Source: Planctomycetota bacterium
Lineage (GTDB): Bacteria; Planctomycetota; Planctomycetia; Planctomycetales; Planctomycetaceae
NCBI GenBank assembly: GCA_014584345.1
Contig: JACTNB010000013.1
Span: 628,388-692,387 of the forward strand
Reading direction: 5' to 3'
DNA: 64,000 nt
In this document: positions 8,803 to 17,988 of the stretch, one piece after another
How the letters are laid out: each line of letters begins with the position of its first letter
Numbering within the stretch: position 1 is the stretch's first letter
Made by a program: the position numbers and the translations under genes
The notes under the pieces: generated by a model
Told to the model about the DNA's origin: nothing
The model's input: only the letters and a program-made list of their open reading frames with translations
Databases searched by the model: none

Positions 8803-10158
8803 ATGATCACAGTCAAAAAAGGGTTGAATGTACCGATAGCTGGCGCACCAGAACAGGTGATTTACGAAGGTCCCGAAATCAATCGGGTAGCGCTGATGGG
8901 TGCCGATTACATCGGCTTGAAACCGACCATGCTGGTGCAGGAAGGGGATCGGGTGAAGCTGGGGCAACCCGTCTTTACCGATAAAAAGAATCCGGGGATC
9001 GACTTCACGGCCCCTGGTTGTGGCACGGTGGTGGAAGTCAATCGCGGGCAGAAGCGCGCCTTTCAGTCCCTGGTAATACAGTTGGAAGGGAACGAGGAGC
9101 AGTCGTTTCGCTCGTGGGGGGCTGCGGAACTGGCCACGCTTTCCGCCGCGGATGTTCGCGAGAATCTGGCTCGGTCAGGATTGTGGACCGCCTTTCGCAC
9201 GCGGCCCTTTAACAAAGTTCCGCAGATGGAGTCCCAGCCTCACTCCATCTTTGTGACCGCCATCGACACCAATCCCCTGGCAGCCGATCCCCTGGTGGTC
9301 ATTCGCGAGCATGAAGACTCGTTCGTGCAGGGGTTGCAGGTGATTCGGCATCTCACCGCGGGCAAGGTCTATTTGTGTCAGGCTCCGGGCGTCAAGGTGC
9401 CAGGGGCATCGCTGGATTTCATTTTGGCCGAGGAGTTTTCCGGTCCCCATCCCGCGGGTCTGCCGGGAACACATATTCATTTTCTGGATCCGGTAAGTCT
9501 CCAGAAGACGGTCTGGTTCATCGGGTACCAGGATGTGATTGCGATTGGAAAATTATTTACAACGGGTCGGCTGTGGGTAGATCGCGTGGTGTCGCTGGCC
9601 GGTCCGGTGGTGAACGAGCCGCGTTTGCTGCGTACCCGGCTGGGCGCGAGCACGAACGACCTGGTCGATCTGCAACTCTGTGAAGTTGATCGCCGCGTAA
9701 TTTCCGGCTCGGTGTTGTCGGGGCGAACGGCCTCGGGGCCGTATGCCTATCTGGGGCGGTATCATGTTCAGGTTTCCGCGTTGGCCGAAGGTCGCCATCG
9801 CGAGTTCCTGGGCTGGCAAATGCCGGGCTTCGATAAGTTTTCGGTCAAGGACGTATTCGCGTCCTCGTTGTACAAGTTGATCAACCCCGGAAAGCGTTAT
9901 CCGTTAACGACGGACACTGGGGGGAGCAAGCGCGCGATGGTTCCAGTTGGATCGTATGAATCGGTCATGCCGCTCGATATTTTGCCTACATTTCTGCTGC
10001 GGGCGCTGATTACCAAGGATACCGACCAGGCGCAGGCGCTGGGGTGTCTGGAGCTGGACGAAGAGGATGTGTCTCTGTGCACATTTGTGTGTCCAGGTAA
10101 GTATGAGTATGGCCCGATGTTGCGGGAAAGTCTGACGACGATCGAGAAAGAGGGCTGA
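8803..10158 (+). CDS. nqrA: Na+-translocating NADH:quinone reductase subunit A
   Basis: 451 residues, full length for NqrA. It opens with the family start KKGLNVPIAGAPEQ and contains GADYIGLKPTMLVQEGDRVKLGQ, a lipoyl-like/RnfC-like fold segment. NqrA is the large peripheral cytoplasmic subunit of Na+-NQR, the respiratory enzyme that oxidises NADH, reduces quinone and pumps Na+ outward. First gene of an eight-gene run (nqrABCDEF-apbE-nqrM), all on the plus strand with short gaps. The ribosome site before the ATG is weak (GAGCGAAG). Confidence 0.96.
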   Translation: MITVKKGLNVPIAGAPEQVIYEGPEINRVALMGADYIGLKPTMLVQEGDRVKLGQPVFTDKKNPGIDFTAPGCGTVVEVNRGQKRAFQSLVIQLEGNEEQSFRSWGAAELATLSAADVRENLARSGLWTAFRTRPFNKVPQMESQPHSIFVTAIDTNPLAADPLVVIREHEDSFVQGLQVIRHLTAGKVYLCQAPGVKVPGASLDFILAEEFSGPHPAGLPGTHIHFLDPVSLQKTVWFIGYQDVIAIGKLFTTGRLWVDRVVSLAGPVVNEPRLLRTRLGASTNDLVDLQLCEVDRRVISGSVLSGRTASGPYAYLGRYHVQVSALAEGRHREFLGWQMPGFDKFSVKDVFASSLYKLINPGKRYPLTTDTGGSKRAMVPVGSYESVMPLDILPTFLLRALITKDTDQAQALGCLELDEEDVSLCTFVCPGKYEYGPMLRESLTTIEKEG

Positions 10159-10267
10159 TTTCAGGGGCAGGCTGTCGTCCCTGGTGCACAGGGGGGCCGT
10201 TGCCTGGCAGACGAGGGCGGAACACTTTGCGTTGCTTCGAGTTGATGTTCACAGGAAATCTTAAGCC

Positions 10268-11527
10268 ATGAAACCATTGCGGCAATTTCTGGATAATCTG
10301 CATCCTCTGTTCACGCGTGGCGGCAAGCTGGAAAAGCTCTATCCGCTGTATGAGGCGGGGGATACCTTTCTCTACACGCCAGGGGAGGTCACCGCGGGCC
10401 CTTCGCACGTTCGGGATGCATTGGACCTCAAGCGCATGATGATTACCGTGGTGGTCGCGCTGGTTCCCTGTATCTTTATGGCGATCTGGAATACCGGGTA
10501 TCAGGCCAATCTAGTGCTCGAAGGCATGGGGGTGGAATCACCCGAAGGTTGGCGTGGTGCGCTGATGTCTGCCTTGGGGATTGTTGCCGATCCGAATAGC
10601 CAGTTGGCGAACCTGTTGCATGGTGCCCTGTACTTTATTCCGCTGTTTCTGGTGACGAACATCATCGGGGGTTCGTTCGAAGTCATTTTCAGTATTGTCC
10701 GCAAGCACGAAATCAACGAAGGCTTCCTGGTCACCGGGATGCTCTACCCTCTCACGTTGCCTCCGACAATGCCCTGGTGGCAAGCCGCCTTGGGCATCAT
10801 CTTTGCCGTGGTGCTCGCCAAGGAGGTATTTGGCGGGACGGGCAAGAACTTCGTGAATATCGCCTTGACGGCCCGAGCCTTCCTGTACTTTGCCTACCCC
10901 GCACAAATTTCCGGGGATAAGGTTTGGACGGCGGTAGATGGGTACACCGGCGCCACCGCGTTGGGGGCGATGGGGTCGTTGGCCTCCGCGGATGCGGGGA
11001 TTGGTCTGAAGGCCGTGACAAACAGCGTAGCGGACGGAGGCTTGGGAATGACCTGGATGCAGGCGTTCCTGGGAGTCATTCCGGGTTCGATGGGCGAAAC
11101 GTCCACGCTGGCCTGCTTGATTGGGGCGGTCGTGTTGATTGCCACCGGCATCGGCTCCTGGCGCATCATGGCCTCGGTGACGCTTGGCATGCTGGCGACG
11201 TCCAGTCTGCTGTTTCTGGTCACGAGTAAGACCAACGCGATGTTCGCGATGCCTCCTCACTGGCATCTGGTGGTGGGTGGTTTTGCCTTCGGGGTGGTCT
11301 TTATGGCGACCGATCCGGTTTCCGCGGCGTTCACGAACGGGGGCAAATGGTTGTATGGGTTTTTGATAGGTTTCATGACGGTCTTGATTCGGGTGATCAA
11401 TCCGGCATTTCCCGAGGGGATCATGCTGGCCATTCTGTTTGGCAACGTTTTTGCCCCGTTGATTGATTACTACTTCGTTCAAGCAAACATCAAGAGAAGG
11501 TTGGCACGATCCCATGTTCCAGCGTGA
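10268..11527 (+). CDS. nqrB: Na+-translocating NADH:quinone reductase subunit B
   Basis: 419 residues, multi-spanning membrane subunit. The flavinylation motif TGAT is at residues 227-230 (DGYTGATAL), where Thr230 would carry covalent FMN attached by ApbE. AGGAAAT precedes the start. NqrB forms the core of the Na+ path and binds riboflavin as well as FMN in characterised enzymes. It overlaps the start of nqrC by 14 bases, which points to translational coupling. Confidence 0.97.
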   Translation: MKPLRQFLDNLHPLFTRGGKLEKLYPLYEAGDTFLYTPGEVTAGPSHVRDALDLKRMMITVVVALVPCIFMAIWNTGYQANLVLEGMGVESPEGWRGALMSALGIVADPNSQLANLLHGALYFIPLFLVTNIIGGSFEVIFSIVRKHEINEGFLVTGMLYPLTLPPTMPWWQAALGIIFAVVLAKEVFGGTGKNFVNIALTARAFLYFAYPAQISGDKVWTAVDGYTGATALGAMGSLASADAGIGLKAVTNSVADGGLGMTWMQAFLGVIPGSMGETSTLACLIGAVVLIATGIGSWRIMASVTLGMLATSSLLFLVTSKTNAMFAMPPHWHLVVGGFAFGVVFMATDPVSAAFTNGGKWLYGFLIGFMTVLIRVINPAFPEGIMLAILFGNVFAPLIDYYFVQANIKRRLARSHVPA

Positions 11528-12344
11528 TTCGGTAGGCGGCACATTCACCATTGCGGCGGTTTTGTGTGCGGTGTGTTCGGTCGTGGTCTCGGCGACCGCG
11601 GTTGGACTGCGCGACATCAAGGACCGCAACGAGCAGCTCTCCTTCCAGCGGGAGGTGTTGACCGTTGCCGGTAAGTATGACGAATCCATCCACAAGCCCA
11701 CGGATATTCCGGAACTGTTCAAGGCAGTCAATTCCCTGCTGGTCGATCTCGGGACGGGCTTGCCCGCGACATCCGACAAGGTCAAGCTGGATACCTTCAA
11801 TCTGAAGAAGGTTTCGAAGGACCCGGCAACCAGCGTGGAGATTCCCACGGACAAGAATCTGGCGGGCATCAATCGCCGCGAGGAAATCGCGCGCGTCTTT
11901 CTGATCAAGAAGGACGACGGTTCCCTCGACCAAATTATTCTGCCCGTGCGTGGCAAGGGGCTGTGGTCCACGATGTATGGGCTGCTTTCCCTGGATAGCG
12001 ATGCGAAGACAGTTCGCGGCCTCACCTTTTACGAAGATGGTGAAACGCCCGGGCTGGGGGGCGAAATCAACAATCCGAAGTGGAAGGCCACCTGGAGTAA
12101 TCCCGAATGCCCGAAAGTGCTGTTTAACGAGCAGGGGAATGTGGATATCGCCTTTTTCAAGGGGGCTGTCAGTTGTGACGCGGATGATGCGGCACATCGC
12201 TTCGAAGCGCTGGCGGGGGCCACCATTACCACCCGGGGCGTGGAGAACATGATGAAGTACTGGCTCGGGGATCATGGGTATGGCCCGCTGCTGGATAAAG
12301 TGAAGCAGGGCGAGTTCACCAACTCGGTCACTGCTGCCCGTTAA
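11514..12344 (+). CDS. nqrC: Na+-translocating NADH:quinone reductase subunit C
   Basis: 276 residues from the ATG at 11514, which lies inside the end of nqrB. One N-terminal membrane helix (about 9-30) anchors a periplasmic FMN-binding domain. The covalent FMN site is GAT at 235-237 in the sequence LAGATITT, with Thr237 as the acceptor. The residue before GAT is Ala, where characterised NqrC proteins have Ser or Thr; the acceptor Thr and the downstream Thr are kept. A longer frame starting at 11463 exists but would run through the nqrB coding region without a ribosome site. Confidence 0.95.
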   Translation: MFQRDSVGGTFTIAAVLCAVCSVVVSATAVGLRDIKDRNEQLSFQREVLTVAGKYDESIHKPTDIPELFKAVNSLLVDLGTGLPATSDKVKLDTFNLKKVSKDPATSVEIPTDKNLAGINRREEIARVFLIKKDDGSLDQIILPVRGKGLWSTMYGLLSLDSDAKTVRGLTFYEDGETPGLGGEINNPKWKATWSNPECPKVLFNEQGNVDIAFFKGAVSCDADDAAHRFEALAGATITTRGVENMMKYWLGDHGYGPLLDKVKQGEFTNSVTAAR

Positions 12345-12414
12345 TTCCTTCGCGGGAGCCGTTTGATGTTTCCTACCGTCGCGTGACGAAACTGTATTTC
12401 GAAGAGAGAATGAC

Positions 12415-13041
12415 ATGGCTCAATCCAAGACACGAGAGGTTTTGCTCTCGCCGATTTTTTCGAACAACCCCATTGCGCTGCAGGTGCTGGGGATCTGCTC
12501 GGCCCTGGCCGTCACCAGTAAAATGGAAACGACGATCGTCATGTGCGTGGCGGTTACGCTGGTGACTGGTTTTTCGAGTGCCGCCGTCGCCGCGATTCGC
12601 AACCTCATTCCCGGTAGCATCCGCATTATCGTTCAGATGACGATTATTGCCTCGCTGGTGATCGTGGTGGATCAGATCCTCAAGGCGTTCCTGCCGGATA
12701 TCGCCAAGACGATGTCGGTCTTCGTAGGGCTGATTATCACCAACTGTATTGTCATGGGGCGAGCTGAAGGTTTCGCCATGAAGAATACCGCCTGGATGAG
12801 TTTCCTGGATGGGATCGGCAACGGAGCCGGTTACAGCGTGTTGCTGATTATCGTAGGGATCCTGCGAGAGTCGATCGGGGCCGGAACTCTGTTTGGTTAT
12901 ACCCTACTCCCCCTGGCGTCGGATGGGGGCTGGTATGTGCCGAATGGGTTGATGATGCTTCCACCGAGTGCCTTCTTCCTGATCGGGCTATTCATCTGGA
13001 TCCTGCGGACCCTGGATCCGCGTCAGATCGAACGCCATTGA
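12415..13041 (+). CDS. nqrD: Na+-translocating NADH:quinone reductase subunit D
   Basis: 208 residues, six predicted membrane segments. Cys28 (LGICSA) and Cys111 (ITNCIV) correspond to the cysteines that, with two from NqrE, hold the intramembrane iron-sulfur centre in structurally known Na+-NQR. Begins with the typical REVLLSPIFSNNPIALQ. It follows nqrC by 70 bases and belongs to the same operon. Confidence 0.97.
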   Translation: MAQSKTREVLLSPIFSNNPIALQVLGICSALAVTSKMETTIVMCVAVTLVTGFSSAAVAAIRNLIPGSIRIIVQMTIIASLVIVVDQILKAFLPDIAKTMSVFVGLIITNCIVMGRAEGFAMKNTAWMSFLDGIGNGAGYSVLLIIVGILRESIGAGTLFGYTLLPLASDGGWYVPNGLMMLPPSAFFLIGLFIWILRTLDPRQIERH

Positions 13042-13100
13042 TGTTGCCCCAACCTGGTATTTTTCCCCGGCTTACTACGAAATCATTTTGAGGCCTTTCC

Positions 13101-13721
13101 ATGGAACATTATATCAGCCTGCTGTTGAAGGCAGTATTTGTTGAAAACCTCGCCCTGGCGTTCTTTCTGGGGATGTGTACGTTTCTGGCAGTATCCAAGA
13201 ACGTGAAAACAGCGGTCGGGCTGGGGATTGCCGTCATCATCATCCAGGCGATCACCATCCCCGCGAACAATCTGCTGTTTCGCTATCTGTTGAAGGAAGA
13301 CGCGTTATATAGTTGGACGGGCGTCTCTGCCTTTTCCGGGCTGAATCTCGAATTTCTCGGTTTGATCAGCTACATCGGCGTGATTGCCGCCATGGTCCAA
13401 ATCCTGGAAATGGCGCTCGATCGTTTCTTCCCGCCGCTTTACAATGCGTTAGGGATCTTTTTGCCATTGATTACCGTCAACTGTGCGATTCTGGGAGGGT
13501 CTCTGTTCATGGTGGAACGAGACTATAATTTGGCGGATAGTGTTGTCTTCGGATTCGGTTCCGGTTGCGGCTGGGCGTTGGCGATTGCCGCCTTGGCGGG
13601 TGTTCGCGAAAAAATGAAGTACAGCGACGTGCCCGATGGTTTGAAGGGACTGGGGATCACGTTCATCACCGTGGGGCTGATGTCACTGGCCTTTATGTCC
13701 TTCTCCGGAATCCAGTTATAA
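13101..13721 (+). CDS. nqrE: Na+-translocating NADH:quinone reductase subunit E
   Basis: 206 residues, six predicted membrane segments, paralogous to NqrD with inverted topology. Cys26 (FLGMCTF) and Cys128 (TVNCAIL) are the expected ligands of the shared intramembrane Fe-S centre. Its assembly in other bacteria requires NqrM, encoded downstream at 16117-16314. It ends with the family-typical GLMSLAFMSFSGI. Confidence 0.97.
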   Translation: MEHYISLLLKAVFVENLALAFFLGMCTFLAVSKNVKTAVGLGIAVIIIQAITIPANNLLFRYLLKEDALYSWTGVSAFSGLNLEFLGLISYIGVIAAMVQILEMALDRFFPPLYNALGIFLPLITVNCAILGGSLFMVERDYNLADSVVFGFGSGCGWALAIAALAGVREKMKYSDVPDGLKGLGITFITVGLMSLAFMSFSGIQL

Positions 13722-13827
13722 TGGCTTGAAGCCGACAGATTCCTTCGCGTGGATTTAATTCAAGATTGATCAAGCCAGAACCGGATGGATCACCCTTGCG
13801 GTGTATCCCTGCTAGCGAGAAATAGTC

Positions 13828-15048
13828 ATGGAAATCGTTATCGGCGTTGTCATGTTCACGGTCATCGTGCTGTTGCTCGTGGGCGTTATCCTGGTCGCCA
13901 AGTCGAGACTGGTGCCTACAGGCGACGTGAAGATTATCGTGAACGAGCAACGGGAGTTGCATGTGCCGGCGGGGGGCAAATTACTCAATGCCCTGGCGGA
14001 AAACAAAATTTTCGTCTCTTCGGCCTGTGGTGGTGGGGGGACCTGTGCCCAGTGCAAGGTGCATATCCACTCGGGTGGGGGAGATGTGCTGGCAACGGAA
14101 CGGAACCACATCAGCAAAAAGGAAGCCAAGGAGGGGCTGCGACTCTCCTGCCAGGTTCCCGTCAAGAGCGACATGCGGATCGAAGTTCCTCCCGAAGTGT
14201 TCGAAACGAAGAAATGGCTGTGCACGGTCCGCTCGAACCGCAACGTCGCCACCTTCATCAAGGAACTCGTCCTCGAACTGCCCGAAGGGGAAGAAGTCGG
14301 TTTCAAGGCCGGGGGGTACATTCAGATCGAATGCCCGCCACACGAATTGACCTACGATCAATTCGACGTTCAACCCGAATTCCACGAGGATTGGGACAAG
14401 TTCAACCTGTGGAAGATCAAATCCACCGTCACCGAACCGGTCATTCGAGCCTACTCGATGGCCAACTATCCCGGTGAGCAGGGAATCATTATGTTGAATG
14501 TCCGTGTCGCGACACCACCGCCGCGGGCTCCCGAGGGAACTCCCCCTGGTAAAATGTCTTCCTACATTTTCAATCTGAAGCCCGGCGACAAGGTGACGAT
14601 TTCCGGTCCATACGGCGAATTTTTCATCAAGGATACTCAGGCCGAGATGATCTACATCGGCGGGGGGGCGGGGATGGCTCCCTTGCGATCGCACATTTTC
14701 GAATTGCTCAAGACGCAAAAGTCGGATCGCAAGATTTCCTACTGGTACGGCGGTCGCAGCAAGCGGGAACTGTTTTACCTGGAAGAGTTCGAGGAACTGG
14801 AACGACAGTTTCCGAATTTCAAGCTGAATATTGCCCTGTCCGAACCGGGGCCGCAGGACAATTGGACGGGCCCGGTGGGGTTCATCCATAACGTGCTGCT
14901 CGAAACCTATCTGAAAAAACATCCCGCGCCGGAAGACTGCGAATACTACATCTGTGGCCCACCGATGATGCTTTCCGCGGTGCGGAAAATGCTCGACGAT
15001 CTGGGCGTGGAACCCGAAAACATTGCCTTCGACGACTTCGGTGGCTGA
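13828..15048 (+). CDS. nqrF: Na+-translocating NADH:quinone reductase subunit F (NADH-oxidising)
   Basis: 406 residues. One N-terminal membrane helix (about 3-25), a 2Fe-2S ferredoxin domain with CGGGGTCAQC and a distal LSC cysteine, an FAD domain with RAYSMANYP, and a C-terminal NAD-binding lobe with YIGGGAGMAPLRSH and YYICGPPMMLSAV. It is the entry point of electrons from NADH. The 106-base gap from nqrE is the largest in the second half of the operon but has no hairpin that I can see. Confidence 0.97.
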   Translation: MEIVIGVVMFTVIVLLLVGVILVAKSRLVPTGDVKIIVNEQRELHVPAGGKLLNALAENKIFVSSACGGGGTCAQCKVHIHSGGGDVLATERNHISKKEAKEGLRLSCQVPVKSDMRIEVPPEVFETKKWLCTVRSNRNVATFIKELVLELPEGEEVGFKAGGYIQIECPPHELTYDQFDVQPEFHEDWDKFNLWKIKSTVTEPVIRAYSMANYPGEQGIIMLNVRVATPPPRAPEGTPPGKMSSYIFNLKPGDKVTISGPYGEFFIKDTQAEMIYIGGGAGMAPLRSHIFELLKTQKSDRKISYWYGGRSKRELFYLEEFEELERQFPNFKLNIALSEPGPQDNWTGPVGFIHNVLLETYLKKHPAPEDCEYYICGPPMMLSAVRKMLDDLGVEPENIAFDDFGG

Positions 15049-15064
15049 ACCGGGACGAATCGGC

Positions 15065-16117
15065 ATGTCTGCTCGTCTGCGTACTATTTACTCGATCGCT
15101 CTCGTGGCCTTGTGCTGCGGGAGCGTTTTTGTATCCGGGTGCCAGTCTGCATCGAGTCCGGATCCTCTGGTGAAAATCAGTGGCAGCACAATGGGAACCT
15201 TTTACGAGGTAACCGTTTCCGGTTTGTCGGCAGGTTCGACGGCTGAGGCGCTGCAGGAAGCAATTGAAGGCCGGCTTGCGGAAGTCAACCAGCAGATGTC
15301 GACATATCTACCGGAATCGGAAATCTCGCGATTCAACGATTCACGGTCCCTGGACTGGTTCCCGATCTCGCCTGGTTTTGCGCATGTGGTTCAAACCGCG
15401 CTGGAAATTGCGGAACTTTCCGAGGGGGCGTTCGACCCCACCGTGGGGCCTCTGGTGAACTTGTGGCATTTTGGCCCGGAACGCTCTGAGTTTACCGTTC
15501 CCTCGGAGGAGGAACTGGCCCGTGTGCGGGCGTTCGTGGGATATCGCCTGCTCGAAGTCCGTCTCGATCCCCCCGCCCTGCGAAAGCAAGTTGCCGAGGT
15601 CAAACTGGACCTGTCCGCGATTGCCAAGGGGTACGGCGTGGATCAGGTAGCGGACATGCTTGAGGAGCAAGGGTATCGGAATGTCCTGGTGAATATCGGC
15701 GGCGAAATCGTCGCGCGCGGTACCCGTCCCGACGAGCGACCCTGGCGGCTGGCGATTGAAAAGCCCGTCGAGGGGAAACGGGAAATCCAGAGTGTCGTGC
15801 CTTTGAAGGATCGCGCCATGGCCACATCGGGAGACTATCGCAACTTTTACGAGTTGGAGGGAAAGCGTTTTTCGCATACGATTGATCCAGGGACCGGGAA
15901 ACCGGTCACTCACAGTTTGCATTCGGTCTCGGTACTGGCCGAGAACTGCATGCGTGCCGATGCCTGGGCGACGGCCTTGCTGGTTGTCGGGCCGGAACGA
16001 GCCTGGACGCTGGCGAGGGAACATCAACTGGAAGTGATGCTGATTTACAGCGATGCGGAGACGTTGCTCACGCGGCAATCCGCCGACTTCCCCATTCAAC
16101 CCATGGGACTTGAATAA
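15065..16117 (+). CDS. apbE: FAD:protein FMN transferase (ApbE), lipoprotein
   Basis: 350 residues. A signal peptide with lipobox VSGC near residue 26 predicts a membrane-anchored periplasmic enzyme. ApbE attaches FMN to Thr in NqrB and NqrC using FAD and Mg2+. Family motifs are present: GSTMGTFYEVTV, FDPTVGPLVNLW, AKGYGVDQVA, NIGGEIVARG, and the C-terminal THSLHSVSVLA with RADAWATALLV. It begins 16 bases after nqrF and its stop codon shares a base with the nqrM start. Its place in the nqr operon identifies NqrB/NqrC as the clients. The start is the Met at 15065; the longer frame overlaps nqrF. Confidence 0.95.
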   Translation: MSARLRTIYSIALVALCCGSVFVSGCQSASSPDPLVKISGSTMGTFYEVTVSGLSAGSTAEALQEAIEGRLAEVNQQMSTYLPESEISRFNDSRSLDWFPISPGFAHVVQTALEIAELSEGAFDPTVGPLVNLWHFGPERSEFTVPSEEELARVRAFVGYRLLEVRLDPPALRKQVAEVKLDLSAIAKGYGVDQVADMLEEQGYRNVLVNIGGEIVARGTRPDERPWRLAIEKPVEGKREIQSVVPLKDRAMATSGDYRNFYELEGKRFSHTIDPGTGKPVTHSLHSVSVLAENCMRADAWATALLVVGPERAWTLAREHQLEVMLIYSDAETLLTRQSADFPIQPMGLE

Positions 16118-16314
16118 TGGCGACATTTATTGCGGCAATGGTAGTGTTCGCGGCTGCCGTTTTGGGGATGGCGATCGGCGTGATTACCTCCAATCGCTGC
16201 TTGAAGGGGACGTGTGGTGGCTTAAATAATCTGCCCGATAGCTCCGAAAAATCCTTGTGCGACGTCTGTGCTTCCCACACCGCGCCGATGCAATCCTCCG
16301 GCGAAAAGGCATGA
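16117..16314 (+). CDS. nqrM: NqrM, Na+-NQR maturation factor
   Basis: 65 residues. An N-terminal membrane helix (about 3-24) is followed by a cysteine-containing tail: CLKGTCGGLNN and CDVCASH give four cysteines, as in the DUF539/NqrM family that supplies iron to the membrane Fe-S centre of NqrD/NqrE. The start overlaps the apbE stop codon by one base (TAATG), indicating coupled translation. Position at the end of an nqr-apbE operon is also how the gene is found in proteobacteria. Confidence 0.9.
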   Translation: MATFIAAMVVFAAAVLGMAIGVITSNRCLKGTCGGLNNLPDSSEKSLCDVCASHTAPMQSSGEKA

Positions 16315-16364
16315 CCGTCGCGGTTACCTGAAACGAAGCTGCTCTTGTTTCGACGAGGTGTGCC

Positions 16365-17600
16365 TTGGAGCGCTACGAGGTTGTGATTATCGGCGGCGGT
16401 ATCGTCGGGCTGGCAACGGGCTATCAGCTATTAAAATCCTTTCCCCAGGTTTCGTTGCTGATCCTGGAAAAGGAAACGGAATTGGCCGCTCATCAAACCG
16501 GGCACAATTCCGGAGTGCTGCATTCGGGTATTTATTACCGTCCCGGATCGCAGCGTGCAATCAACTGCCGCGCCGGAAAAAAACTGATGGAGGAATTCTG
16601 TCGAGACGAACAGATTCCCTTCGAGCTTTGTGGCAAGGTGATTGTGGCAACGCGTCCCGATGAACTGCCGGCCCTCGGGGAAATTTTTCAGCGTGGCCTG
16701 GCCAATGGCGTAGCCTGCCGTCGGATCTCCGCCGCGGAACTCCGCGAGTTGGAACCCCATTGCGCGGGGATCGAGGCGATCCACGTTCCCGAAGCGGGAA
16801 TTGTCGATTACCGGATGGTCGCCCGGCGATTGGCGGAACACATTGTGCGCCTTGGCGGAGTGATTCAATGCGGTACCCGTCTGACGGGGGTCCGCACCGA
16901 AGCAGAAGGTTACCTGCTGCAGACCACCCAGGGCGAACGCGGGGCGCGCGTGCTGGTAACGTGCGCGGGGCTGCAGGCCGACCGCGTGGCGGAGATGTGC
17001 GGCAAGCGGCCGGAATCTCGCATTGTGCCGTTTCGAGGCGAATACTTCGAACTGAAACCCCAGGCGGCGCATCTCTGCCGGAATCTGATTTATCCTGTTC
17101 CCGATCCCCGGTTCCCATTTCTGGGTGTGCACTTTACCCGCATGATTCAGGGAGGCGTGGAATGTGGGCCGAATGCGGTGCTGGCGCTGGCGCGGGAGGG
17201 ATACCGTAAAACGGATTTCAATCCGTGCGACGTATGGGATGCCGTCTCCTTTGTCGGATTTCGCCGACTGAGCCTGAAGTATCTGGGAACGGGGCTGGAG
17301 GAGTTGTGGCGGTCCTGTTCCAAGGGAGCCTTCGTTGCGGCCTTGCAACGCCTGATGCCAGAAATAACATGCAACGATCTCGTTCCCGCGCCTGCGGGGG
17401 TACGGGCCCAGGCGGTGACCCCGCAAGGAACTCTCGTGGACGATTTTCTGATCGAATCGTCCAGGCGAATGGTTCACGTATTGAATGCCCCGTCCCCAGC
17501 GGCCACGGCTTCCTTGCAGATCGGAAAAACAATTGTGGAACGTATCGTCCCTTTGCTCGCCGAAAACGGACTGTTGCGAGCCGAAACATCTGGGTTATAA
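16365..17600 (+). CDS. lhgO: L-2-hydroxyglutarate oxidase
   Basis: 411 residues, FAD-dependent oxidoreductase of the DAO fold. It begins YEVVIIGGGIVGLATGYQLL (dinucleotide-binding motif) and has the family segment HQTGHNSGVLHSGIYY, where a conserved histidine contacts the flavin. The enzyme oxidises L-2-hydroxyglutarate to 2-oxoglutarate and passes electrons to the quinone pool. The start is TTG at 16365, supported by GAGGTG a few bases upstream. It follows nqrM by 50 bases; cotranscription would place two quinone-linked enzymes together, but this is inference. Confidence 0.92.
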   Translation: MERYEVVIIGGGIVGLATGYQLLKSFPQVSLLILEKETELAAHQTGHNSGVLHSGIYYRPGSQRAINCRAGKKLMEEFCRDEQIPFELCGKVIVATRPDELPALGEIFQRGLANGVACRRISAAELRELEPHCAGIEAIHVPEAGIVDYRMVARRLAEHIVRLGGVIQCGTRLTGVRTEAEGYLLQTTQGERGARVLVTCAGLQADRVAEMCGKRPESRIVPFRGEYFELKPQAAHLCRNLIYPVPDPRFPFLGVHFTRMIQGGVECGPNAVLALAREGYRKTDFNPCDVWDAVSFVGFRRLSLKYLGTGLEELWRSCSKGAFVAALQRLMPEITCNDLVPAPAGVRAQAVTPQGTLVDDFLIESSRRMVHVLNAPSPAATASLQIGKTIVERIVPLLAENGLLRAETSGL

Positions 17601-17601
17601 T
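17574..17601 (+). promoter_or_regulatory. candidate promoter of the arsR gene
   Basis: TTGCGA at 17574-17579 and a perfect TATAAT at 17596-17601, 16 bases apart, overlapping the end of lhgO and lying about 45 bases before the ArsR start. Confidence 0.35.
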
Positions 17602-17644
17602 GAATCCCTTTCCAGTGGATTTCACCAACTAGACCGGATCTGCA

Positions 17645-17956
17645 GTGCAGGATCGCTTTCAATCCGAGCAATGTGCCGAGAAACTCAAGGCCTTGAGTGA
17701 ACCGCTTCGGCTGCGCATTATCGATGTGCTAAGGGAAGGGCCGCGCACTGTCGGCGAGCTGTCGCAATTACTGGATCAGGAAATGGTGAACGTCTCCCAC
17801 CACCTCGGCGTGCTTTACCAGGCTGGTTTGCTGAAGCGGGAAAAGCAGGGACGTTTTGTTCAGTATCGGCTCGATGCAAACCTGTGCGACCTCAAAACCG
17901 ATACTCCGCATCTCGATTTGGGATGTTGCCGACTGGAAATCCCCAAGAATCTGTGA
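17645..17956 (+). CDS. ArsR-family transcriptional regulator
   Basis: 103 residues, a winged helix protein. It has LKALSEPLRLRIIDVL, the recognition helix region NVSHHLGVLYQAGLL and the wing KQGRFVQYRL, all typical of ArsR/SmtB repressors. The classic ELCVCDL metal site is absent (VGELSQLL instead); a Cys-Cys pair near the C-terminus (LGCCRLE) could bind metal or a thiol signal. The start is GTG. The target is unknown: lhgO upstream is one candidate, its own gene another. Confidence 0.88.
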   Translation: MQDRFQSEQCAEKLKALSEPLRLRIIDVLREGPRTVGELSQLLDQEMVNVSHHLGVLYQAGLLKREKQGRFVQYRLDANLCDLKTDTPHLDLGCCRLEIPKNL

Positions 17957-17988
17957 GATCGCTTCGCCTGCCAACTACTGCGAGTCAG

